64,000 bases of DNA from Mumia xiangluensis (GTDB lineage Bacteria; Actinomycetota; Actinomycetes; Propionibacteriales; Nocardioidaceae). The translations under genes and the position numbers were made by a program. Shown here piece after piece: positions 57,238 to 64,000 of this stretch. The stretch is taken from assembly GCF_010994095.1 (NCBI RefSeq), contig NZ_WJYO01000002.1:1-64000 (forward strand), given 5' to 3'. Position 1 is the stretch's first letter; the number at the start of each line of letters is the position of its first letter. The notes beneath the pieces were generated by a model, which did no database searches, was not told the DNA's origin, and was given only the letters and a program-made list of their open reading frames with translations.

Positions 57238-58397
57238 CAGAGCGCCGTCCCTTCGGTCGTCTCGGAACCGGCACGCGCGAGCATGAGCTCGGCGAACCGG
57301 TCGAAGAGGTACTCGGCGTCGTGCGGGCCGGCCGCCGCCTCCGGGTGGTACTGGACGCTGAACGCCCGCAGACCACCCTCGGCGTCGCGGACCTCGAGGC
57401 CCTCGACGACGTCGTCGTTCAGGCACACGTGGCTCACCGAGGCCTCGCCGTACGGCGTCTCGACGGCCGTCTCGAGATCGGTCGGCCACGCCACCGCGAA
57501 ACCGTGGTTGTGCGCGGTCACCTCGACCTTGCCGGTGGTGCGGTCCATCACGGGCTGGTTGATGCCGCGGTGGCCGTACTTGAGCTTGAACGTGTCCAGC
57601 CCGAGCGCACGCCCGAGCATCTGGTTGCCGAAGCAGATGCCGAAGAACGGCGTCCCGTCCGCGAGCACGTCGCGCAGCAGCGCGACCGCCTCGGTGGCCG
57701 CGGCGGGGTCGCCAGGACCGTTCGAGAAGAAGACGCCGTCCGCGCCGGTCGCCCGGACCTGCTCGAGCGTCGTGTCGGCGGGCAGCACGTGGACCTCGAT
57801 GCCGCGCTCGGCCATCCGGTGCGGGGTCATGGCCTTGATGCCGAGGTCGACGGCGGCGACGGTGAGGCGCTTGTCTCCGACGGCGGGGACGACGTACGGC
57901 TCCGCCGTGGTCACCTCTCCCGCGAGGTCCGCTCCGCTCATCTGGGGTGCGGCCTGCACCGTGGCCAGGAGGGCGTCGGCGTCCTCCGACACCGTGCTGA
58001 TGCCGACGCGCATGGCCCCGCGCTCACGCAGGTGGCGGGTCAGCGCGCGGGTGTCGATGCCGCTGATGCCGACGATCCCCTGCTCGACGAGCTCGTCCTC
58101 GAGCGTGCGGGTGGCGCGCCAGCTGCTCGCGACCCGGGCGGGGTCGCGGACGACGTAGCCCGCGACCCAGATGCGGCCGGACTCGGGATCCTCGGGGTTC
58201 ACACCGGTGTTGCCGACGTGCGGGGCCGTCATGACGACGACCTGACGGCGGTACGACGGGTCGGTGAGCGTCTCCTGGTAGCCGGTCATGCCCGTGGAGA
58301 ACACCGCCTCGCCCACGGTCTCGCCGAGGGCGCCGTACGACTCGCCACGGAAGGTGCGCCCGTCCTCGAGCACGAGGATCGCGGGAACCCGGGTCAT
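57237..58397 (-). CDS. carA: Carbamoyl-phosphate synthase, small (glutaminase) subunit
   Basis: Releases ammonia from glutamine for CarB. 386 residues: N-terminal domain (about 1-150) with [15 protein letters not shown] and the C-terminal class I glutamine amidotransferase with nucleophile Cys in [12 protein letters not shown] and His in [13 protein letters not shown] at 58397 overlaps the pyrC stop (ATGA). Confidence 0.97.
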
Positions 58398-59710
58398 GCC
58401 GACACCTCCTCAACACTCGCCTCATCAACAACGGTGCCGTCAAGGACGGTAGGTCTCCCGCGCAGGAAGGTCGCGACGACCTTGCCCGGCAGCTCGATGC
58501 CGCGGTACGGGGTGTTGCGAGACATCGACACGGTGTCCTCCGGTCGGACGACGCGGCTCGCGCTCGGGTCGTACAGGACGATGTTGGCGGGCTCGCCGAC
58601 GGCGAGCGGGCGGCCGTGGGACGCGACCCGCCCGATCGCGGCGGGGCGTGCGGACATGCGGTCGGCGACGCCTGCCCAGTCGAGCAGGCCGGTGTCGACC
58701 ATCGTGTGCTGCACGACCGACAGCGCGGTCTCGAGGCCGATCATGCCGAACGCCGCGGCGGCCCACTCGCAGTCCTTGTCCTCGCTGGGGTGCGGGGCGT
58801 GGTCGGTGGCGACGATGTCGATGACGCCCTCGGCGAGGGCCTCGCGCAGCGCGGCGACGTCGTCGGCGGTCCGCAGGGGCGGGTTGACCTTGTAGATCGG
58901 GTCGTACGTCGCGGCGAGCTCGTCGGTCAGCAGCAGGTGGTGCGGGGTGACCTCGGCGGTGACGTCGATGCCGCGGGACTTCGCCCAGCGGACGATCTCG
59001 ACGGAGCCGCGGGTCGAGAGGTGGCAGACGTGCAGGCGGGACCCGACGTGCTCGGCGAGGAGGACGTCGCGCGCGATGATCGCCTCCTCGGCGACTGCGG
59101 GCCAGCCGGTGAGGCCGAGGACGCCGGACAGCTCGCCCTCGTTCATCTGCGCGCCCTCGGTGAGCCGCGGCTCCTGCGCGTGCTGGGCGATGACGCCGTC
59201 GAACGCCTTCACGTACTCCAGTGCCCTGCGCATCAGCACGGCGTCCGAGACGCACTTGCCGTCGTCGGAGAACACCCGGACGCGGGCGGCGGAGTCGGCC
59301 ATGGCGCCGAGCTCGGCGAGCTTCTCCCCCGCCAGGCCGACGGTGACGGCGCCGACGGGCGCGACGTCGCAGTAGCCGTGTTCACGACCGAGCCGCCACA
59401 CCTGCTCGACGACGCCGGCGGTGTCGGCGACCGGGTCGGTGTTGGCCATCGCGTGGACCAGGGTGAAGCCGCCGGCGGCAGCCGAGCGGGTGCCCGTCTC
59501 GACCGTCTCGGCGTCCTCGCGGCCGGGCTCGCGCAGGTGCGTGTGGAGGTCGACCAGACCCGGGAGGGCGATCAGGCCGTCGGCGTCGATCACCTCGACG
59601 TCCGAGGTGTCGAGCGTGGTGCCGATCTCGGCGATGACGCCGTCGACGATGCGTACGTCCGCGACGTCCGCGCCGAGGATCGATGCGTTGCGGATGACGT
59701 AGGCGGTCAT
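58394..59710 (-). CDS. pyrC: Dihydroorotase
   Basis: Closes carbamoyl aspartate to dihydroorotate. 438 residues, class I amidohydrolase: zinc ligands in [13 protein letters not shown] (about 54-66), the conserved FSDDGKCV and [16 protein letters not shown]. The lysine of the metal bridge is replaced in the usual class I manner. ATG at 59710 overlaps the pyrB stop (ATGA). Confidence 0.95.
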   Translation of the reverse strand: MTAYVIRNASILGADVADVRIVDGVIAEIGTTLDTSDVEVIDADGLIALPGLVDLHTHLREPGREDAETVETGTRSAAAGGFTLVHAMANTDPVADTAGVVEQVWRLGREHGYCDVAPVGAVTVGLAGEKLAELGAMADSAARVRVFSDDGKCVSDAVLMRRALEYVKAFDGVIAQHAQEPRLTEGAQMNEGELSGVLGLTGWPAVAEEAIIARDVLLAEHVGSRLHVCHLSTRGSVEIVRWAKSRGIDVTAEVTPHHLLLTDELAATYDPIYKVNPPLRTADDVAALREALAEGVIDIVATDHAPHPSEDKDCEWAAAAFGMIGLETALSVVQHTMVDTGLLDWAGVADRMSARPAAIGRVASHGRPLAVGEPANIVLYDPSASRVVRPEDTVSMSRNTPYRGIELPGKVVATFLRGRPTVLDGTVVDEASVEEVSA

Positions 59711-60693
59711 GCCTGTCCTTCTGTGAGGTCTGCGGTGGTCGCTGGGGAGGTGGTCGCGGCATCGCGTGCGCCGCTGAGGAGGAGGTAGAGCGCGGCCATC
59801 CGGACGGCGACGCCGTTGGTGACCTGCTCGACGATCACCGAGCGCACCGAGTCGGCGACGTCGGCGGTGATCTCCATGCCGCGGTTCATCGGCCCGGGGT
59901 GCATGACGATCGCGTGCTCGGGAAGCTTGGCCATGCGCCTGCTGTCGAGGCCGTAGCGCCGGCTGTACTCGCGGGCGCTGGGGAAGAACGCGGCGTTCAT
60001 GCGCTCGGTCTGGACGCGCAGCATCATGACGGCGTCGGACTTCGCGAGGACGGTGTCGAGGTCGTACGAGGTCTCGACCGGCCACGACTCCACGCCGTAC
60101 GGCATGAGGGTGGGCGGAGCGACCAGCGTCACCTCGGCGCCGAGGGTCGCGAGCAGCAGCGCGTTGGAGCGGGCGACCCGGCTGTGCAGGACGTCGCCGA
60201 CGATCGCGACGCGGCGACCCTCGAGGCTCCGGTCGCCGCTCGGGGCGAGGTGGCGGCGCATCGTGAACGCGTCGAGGAGCGCCTGGGTCGGGTGCTCGTG
60301 CGAGCCGTCGCCTGCGTTGAGGATCGCCGAGTCGATCCATCCGGCCCGAGCGAGGCGGGCCGGCGCACCGGAGGCGCCGTGGCGGATCACGACCGCGTCG
60401 GCGCCCATCGCCTGCAGGGTCAGCGCGGTGTCCTTGAGGCTCTCGCCCTTGGAGACGCTCGACCCCTTGGCGGCGAAGTTGATGACGTCGGCGGACAGGC
60501 GCTTGGCCGCCGCCTCGAACGAGATGCGGGTGCGGGTCGAGTCCTCGAAGAACAGGTTGACGACCGTCTGGCCACGCAGCGTCGGCAGCTTCTTGATCGG
60601 GCGCTGCGCGACGCTCAGCATCTCCTCGGCGGTGTCGAGGAGGAGGACCGCGTCGTCGCGGCTCAGGTCGCCCGTGGAGAGGAGGTGTCGCAT
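59707..60693 (-). CDS. pyrB: Aspartate carbamoyltransferase, catalytic subunit
   Basis: Condenses aspartate with carbamoyl phosphate. 328 residues with [12 protein letters not shown] (about 49-60), [13 protein letters not shown] and the aspartate-loop [12 protein letters not shown]. No regulatory subunit gene is present, so control is by PyrR. ATG shares a base with the pyrR stop. Confidence 0.97.
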   Translation of the reverse strand: MRHLLSTGDLSRDDAVLLLDTAEEMLSVAQRPIKKLPTLRGQTVVNLFFEDSTRTRISFEAAAKRLSADVINFAAKGSSVSKGESLKDTALTLQAMGADAVVIRHGASGAPARLARAGWIDSAILNAGDGSHEHPTQALLDAFTMRRHLAPSGDRSLEGRRVAIVGDVLHSRVARSNALLLATLGAEVTLVAPPTLMPYGVESWPVETSYDLDTVLAKSDAVMMLRVQTERMNAAFFPSAREYSRRYGLDSRRMAKLPEHAIVMHPGPMNRGMEITADVADSVRSVIVEQVTNGVAVRMAALYLLLSGARDAATTSPATTADLTEGQA

Positions 60694-61301
60694 CAGGCGC
60701 CCTCCCCCGGAACGGTCCTGGCTGCGGAGACGATCCGGACCTCGTCCCGCTCGTCGACGCCGCTGACCGTGACCTTCACCTGCTCGGCGAGCGACGTCGG
60801 GAGGTTCTTGCCGACGAAGTCCGCGCGGATCGGCAGCTCGCGGTGGCCCCGGTCGACGAGGACCGCGAGCTGGACCGCACGGGGGCGGCCGAGGTCGTTG
60901 AGGGCGTCGAGAGCGGCGCGGATGGTCCGGCCGGAGAAGAGGACGTCGTCGACGAGGACGACGACGCGGTCGTCGAGGTCGACGGGGATGTCGGTGCGTT
61001 CGAGGGCGCGGGCCGGCTTGAGCCGCAGGTCGTCGCGGTACATCGTGATGTCGAGCGAGCCGTACGGGACGGGGTGTCCGTCGACCTCGCTCATGCGCTC
61101 GGCGACCCGGCGACCGAGCTCGACGCCGCGGGTCGGGATGCCGAGGACCACGACCTGGGAGGCACCGCGGTTCTTCTCGATGATCTCGTGGGTGATCCGC
61201 GTCAGAGCGCGGGAGATGTCACCTGCATCGAGGACGACGGTGGACGATGTGCCGAGGGTGCCCGACGATGGGGGCACGGAATCAGGGGTGTGCGCAGACA
61301 C
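60693..61301 (-). CDS. pyrR: Bifunctional pyr operon RNA-binding regulator / uracil phosphoribosyltransferase
   Basis: Binds UMP or UTP, then the pyr mRNA leader, and lowers expression; also converts uracil and PRPP to UMP. 202 residues, phosphoribosyltransferase fold with PRPP loop [19 protein letters not shown] (about 114-132), [18 protein letters not shown] and [15 protein letters not shown] at 61301 follows a perfect AAGGAGGT that lies in a hairpin with the PyrR recognition loop. First gene of the operon. Confidence 0.95.
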   Translation of the reverse strand: MSAHTPDSVPPSSGTLGTSSTVVLDAGDISRALTRITHEIIEKNRGASQVVVLGIPTRGVELGRRVAERMSEVDGHPVPYGSLDITMYRDDLRLKPARALERTDIPVDLDDRVVVLVDDVLFSGRTIRAALDALNDLGRPRAVQLAVLVDRGHRELPIRADFVGKNLPTSLAEQVKVTVSGVDERDEVRIVSAARTVPGEGA

Positions 61302-61307
61302 CGACTG

Positions 61308-61347
61308 ACCTCCTTCTCCGCCTCACGGGACGGTGGTTAAAGGATGT
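61308..61347 (-). promoter_or_regulatory. PyrR-binding hairpin that sequesters the pyrR ribosome site
   Basis: In the mRNA ACATCCTT (61347-61340) can pair with the Shine-Dalgarno AAGGAGGT (61315-61308) at seven of eight positions. Between them lies GTCCCGTGAGGC (61331-61320), matching the PyrR loop consensus UCCNGNGAGG. Folding would hide the ribosome site, and PyrR binding would stabilise it. This is like the translational control described in mycobacteria; no separate attenuator terminator is seen. Confidence 0.65.
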
Positions 61348-61359
61348 CTTTCGCTCGTC

Positions 61360-61365
61360 AGCCTA
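61360..61365 (-). promoter_or_regulatory. -10 box of the pyr operon
   Basis: TAGGCT on the minus strand, predicting a start near 61353 and a leader of about 52 nt that begins just before the PyrR hairpin. The -35 is weak. Confidence 0.45.
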
Positions 61366-61397
61366 CACGTGTGAGGCAGGTCTCTCGGGGGCGCGGT

Positions 61398-61421
61398 GGC
61401 CTGGTGTCACTCGACCAGGCC
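61398..61421 (-). terminator. Hairpin at the end of the binding-protein gene
   Basis: GGCCTGG (61398-61404) pairs with CCAGGCC (61415-61421) across the stop codon of the betaine-binding protein gene, upstream of the pyr promoter. Modest support. Confidence 0.35.
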
Positions 61422-62408
61422 CTGTTCCCGCAGCCAGTCACGGGCGACCAGGGCGGGCTCTCCTCCGTCGACGTCGACCTGCGCGTTCAGCTCCAGCAGC
61501 ACCTCGTTCGTGAGCAGCGGCTGCAGCTGCGCGAAGACCTCGGCGATCTCCGGGTGCTGCTCGACCAGGTCGGTCTGGATCACCGGAGCGAGGTTGTACA
61601 GCGGGAAGAAACCCTTGTCGTCCTCGAGCACGGCGAGGTCGAGCGCGAGGATGCGCCCGTCGGTCGTGAACACCTCGCCGAAGTTGCATTCGCCGCGGGC
61701 GGTCGCGTCGTACACGACGCCGGTGTCCATCCGCAACACGTTGCCGGCCGGCACGTCCTTGCCGTACTCGAGCCCGTACGTCGCGAGCATCGGCTGGAAC
61801 CCGTCCTCCCGGCTGAAGAACTCGTCCTCCACGCAGAACGTCCGCTCCGCGACCGGCAGGTCCTTGATCTCCGACAGGCTGGTGATGCCGAGCTTCTTGC
61901 TCGCGTCCGGCCCCATCGCGAACGCGTACGTGTTGTTCACCGGGCTGAACGGTAGCCAGGTCAGGCCGTTGCCGAGGTCCTCGTCGTGGACCGCCTGCCA
62001 CTGCTCCTGCTCGCCCTTGACGGGCTTGTCGTGACCGAGATAGCTGATCCAGCCGGTGCCGGTGTACTCCGGCGAGACGTCGACCGACCCGTTGAGCAGC
62101 GCGTTGCGGACACCGACGCTGCCCGCGATGTTGCTGCGGTTCGTGACGGTCGCGCCGGCGGTCTGCAGCACGGTGGCGTACATGTTGCCGAGGATCAGCT
62201 GCTCGGTGAAGTCCTTCGACCCGACGGTGATCTCGACCCCCTCGAGCGAGTCGTGCTGCTCGATGGCGGCAGGCTCGGCGGGGGCGATGTAGCCGTTGGC
62301 GTTCTCGAGGCCGCAGCCTCCGATCATCGCGGCCGCGGTGACGGCGGCGACGCCGGCGAGCGTACGGCGCAGCAGGGTGACGCGGGGACGGGCGTCTGGG
62401 GTACGCAT
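61407..62408 (-). CDS. Glycine betaine/choline-type ABC transporter substrate-binding lipoprotein
   Basis: Osmoprotectant-type binding protein (OpuAC/OpuCC family), 333 residues. A signal peptide with MRTPDARPRVTLLRRTL ends at the lipobox IGGC (about Cys32). The mature domain has GVEITVGSKDFTEQLILGN, ALLNGSVDVSPEYTGTGWI and YGLEYGKDVPAG, typical of QAT-family binders. Ligand-cage aromatic residues cannot be assigned from sequence. It follows the permease by 5 bp and is last in the transporter operon. Confidence 0.88.
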   Translation of the reverse strand: MRTPDARPRVTLLRRTLAGVAAVTAAAMIGGCGLENANGYIAPAEPAAIEQHDSLEGVEITVGSKDFTEQLILGNMYATVLQTAGATVTNRSNIAGSVGVRNALLNGSVDVSPEYTGTGWISYLGHDKPVKGEQEQWQAVHDEDLGNGLTWLPFSPVNNTYAFAMGPDASKKLGITSLSEIKDLPVAERTFCVEDEFFSREDGFQPMLATYGLEYGKDVPAGNVLRMDTGVVYDATARGECNFGEVFTTDGRILALDLAVLEDDKGFFPLYNLAPVIQTDLVEQHPEIAEVFAQLQPLLTNEVLLELNAQVDVDGGEPALVARDWLREQGLVE

Positions 62409-62413
62409 CGGAG

Positions 62414-63214
62414 TCAGAGTCCCTTCGGCGTCGCCGCCATCTCGATGATGCGGGCGAGCCAGTCGATGAACAGGGCGAGGGCCGCGATCGCCAGCGCGCC
62501 GACGATCAGGACGTTGTCGAGGCCGAGCTTGATGCCGGTGTTGACCAGCGTCCCGAGGCCACCGGCGTTGACGAAGCCCCCGAGGGCCGCGGTGCCGGTC
62601 ATCAGCACCAGCGCCGTACGGACGCCGGTCATGATCACGGGGATCGCCAGCGGCAGCTCGACGCGTACGAGCGTGCTGAACGCCGACATCCCCATGCCGC
62701 GGGCGGCCTCGACGAGACGCGGGTCGACGCCGTCGATGCCGGTGACGACGTTGGCGAGGACCGGGAGGATCCCGTACACCGCGAGGGCGCAGACGAACGG
62801 GAACCGACCGGTGCCGAAGTAGAGCGCGGCGATCACGATCAGGCCGATCGCCGGGGCGGCCTGGCCGAAGCCGGCCACGGCGGTGATGGGCGTGGAGAAG
62901 CGCCGCATCGGGCCGCGGGTCAGGAGGATCCCCAGCGGGATCGCCAGCACGATCACCAGCAGCGCAGCGGCCATCGCCAGCAGGAAGTGCTGCCAGGACA
63001 GGGTCAGCAGCCGCGTGGTGCTCAGGTTTCGGGCCTCGACCGACGACAGGTCGGCGACCGCGACGTAGACGAGGAGCGCTCCGAACACCGCGAGGCACGC
63101 GACGAGCTGGCCGACTGCGCGGCCTCGACGCATCGGCGCGGCGCCGTCGGCCGTCGTCGTGGTGCTCGCGTCGGCGACGTCCTCCGTGGCCGCGGGGCCG
63201 GTGGCGATGCTCAC
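62414..63214 (-). CDS. Glycine betaine-type ABC transporter permease (OpuCB type)
   Basis: Membrane subunit, 266 residues with six or so helices. The binding-protein-dependent permease loop is at DPRLVEAARGMGMSAFSTLVRVELPLA (cited in parts; about 165-190). GTG at 63214 overlaps the ATPase stop (GTGA). QAT systems often have two permeases; only one is seen here and a second would lie upstream, outside the window. Confidence 0.86.
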   Translation of the reverse strand: MSIATGPAATEDVADASTTTTADGAAPMRRGRAVGQLVACLAVFGALLVYVAVADLSSVEARNLSTTRLLTLSWQHFLLAMAAALLVIVLAIPLGILLTRGPMRRFSTPITAVAGFGQAAPAIGLIVIAALYFGTGRFPFVCALAVYGILPVLANVVTGIDGVDPRLVEAARGMGMSAFSTLVRVELPLAIPVIMTGVRTALVLMTGTAALGGFVNAGGLGTLVNTGIKLGLDNVLIVGALAIAALALFIDWLARIIEMAATPKGL

Positions 63215-64000
63215 CGCGTGACCCGCCCGGCCTCGTGGGCCGGGGACTGCAGCCCTTGCATGGCCTCCATGACGGTCTCGATCCGGACGACGCCTTCGTA
63301 GCGGCCCCGGCGGCCGGTCACCACCACGACGCCGTGCGACGACGTCAGCATCTCGTCGAGCGCGTCGTTGAGGGTGGAGGCGAGACTCACGGACTCGAGG
63401 TTCTCGTCGCGAGCGACCCGGGTGAGCGCGTCCGGACGGCGCAGAGCCCGCAGCGGCAGCCAGCGGAGGGGGCGGCCCGCGCCGTCGAGGACGATGACGT
63501 GCTCGCGACCGAGCTCTTCCGCCGCGGCGACGGCCTGCGCCGGGTCGTCGCCGACGCGGGCGACGGCCGCCTCGTGGAGGTCGACGTCACGCACCCTGGT
63601 CAACGTCAGCTGCTTGAGCGCGGCGCCGTGACCGATGAAGCCCTCCACGAACTCGTTGGCCGGGTTGGCGAGGATCGCCTCCGGGGTGTCGTACTGAGCG
63701 ATCGCGGAGCCGACCTGGAGGATCGCGATCCGGTCCCCCAGCTTCACCGCCTCGTCGAAGTCGTGGGTGACGAACACGATCGTCTTGCGCAGCTCCTCCT
63801 GCAGGCGCAGCAGCTCGTCCTGGAGCCGCTGCCGCGTGATCGGGTCCACCGCGCCGAAGGGCTCGTCCATCAGCAGCACGGGCGGATCGGCTGCGAGAGC
63901 CCGCGCGACGCCGACCCGCTGCTGCTGCCCGCCGGAGAGCTCCCGCGGATAACGGCTCGCGTACTGGTCAGGCTCCAGGTTGACCAGCTCGAGCATCTCG
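63211..64000 (-). CDS. Glycine betaine-type ABC transporter ATPase with CBS domains (partial, cut by window end)
   Basis: C-terminal part of the transporter ATPase; the frame is open through the window edge, so Walker A is missing only because of truncation. Signature LSGGQQQRVGVARALA, Walker B PVLLMDEPFGAVD and switch VTHDFDEAVKLGDR are present. After about 140 residues past the ATPase core is a CBS-like pair (DAVSL-type repeats within TLNDALDEMLTSSHGVVVVTG and GVVRIETVMEAM), which in OpuA senses ionic strength. The GTGA overlap couples it to the permease. Confidence 0.88.
   Translation of the reverse strand, partial: EMLELVNLEPDQYASRYPRELSGGQQQRVGVARALAADPPVLLMDEPFGAVDPITRQRLQDELLRLQEELRKTIVFVTHDFDEAVKLGDRIAILQVGSAIAQYDTPEAILANPANEFVEGFIGHGAALKQLTLTRVRDVDLHEAAVARVGDDPAQAVAAAEELGREHVIVLDGAGRPLRWLPLRALRRPDALTRVARDENLESVSLASTLNDALDEMLTSSHGVVVVTGRRGRYEGVVRIETVMEAMQGLQSPAHEAGRVTR

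Overview
The window is about 64 kb of very GC-rich DNA. Valine and leucine starts are often GTG or TTG, ATGA and GTGA overlaps between genes are frequent, and -10 boxes of the form TAnnnT often sit 6-7 nt before a start codon. Together with gene order (infC-rpmI-rplT-tsnR-sensor kinase-pheS-pheT, argCJBDFRGH, tyrS next to the rRNA operon, mihF-gmk-rpoZ-coaBC-metK-priA, and the RibM-type rib operon), this points to an actinobacterium. Nocardioidaceae (Nocardioides, Aeromicrobium or Mumia type) is my inference; the 31 nt of 16S rRNA present cannot settle it. The content is a chromosomal housekeeping segment. I see no phage, transposase, CRISPR array or tRNA gene.

Layout. 1-551: 5' end of a 16S rRNA gene (minus), its leader, and a strong consensus promoter. 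552-1811: tyrS. 1950-9171: an accessory block with an FAD-linked oxidase, a large SARP/AfsR-like regulator (BTAD, AAA and TPR regions) and an MMPL exporter. Matching 11-bp-spaced CTTGGG repeats precede the oxidase and the exporter. 9326-13884: a sugar ABC transporter (permease, ATPase, binding lipoprotein) with a divergent ROK repressor. 13945-15221: a DsbA-like lipoprotein and an alkyladenine glycosylase gene, next to a perfect 28-bp inverted repeat. 15336-23809: the arginine operon argCJBDFRGH, with an ArgR-type operator at argC. 24010-30971: infC-rpmI-rplT-tsnR-kinase-pheS-pheT, with an AUC start codon and a leader terminator at infC.

31261-34171: small conserved actinobacterial genes (ACT-GNAT fusion, DUF4333-like lipoprotein, SseB-like protein, two membrane proteins). 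34168-35379: hisE and hisG. 35386-39719: an FMN-riboswitch operon, ribD-ribE-ribM-ribBA-ribH. 39793-46747: rpe, an SDR enzyme, fmt-rsmB, an S66 carboxypeptidase and a degenerate priA. 46759-50492: mihF-gmk-rpoZ-coaBC-metK. 50693-51055: a small lipoprotein. 51207-61301: the complete pyrimidine operon pyrR-pyrB-pyrC-carA-carB-pyrK-pyrD-pyrF, with a PyrR-binding hairpin over the Shine-Dalgarno sequence. 61407-64000: a glycine betaine-type ABC transporter, cut by the window end.

How it fits together. Most of the window makes precursors: arginine and pyrimidines share carbamoyl phosphate from CarAB, and the segment also supplies flavin, coenzyme A, S-adenosylmethionine and translation components. 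Several operons carry their own RNA or operator control (FMN riboswitch, PyrR loop, ArgR box, infC leader, metK hairpin). The part most worth testing as an uncharacterised system is the oxidase/regulator/exporter block, whose shared direct-repeat operators suggest one small regulon for making or expelling an unknown compound.
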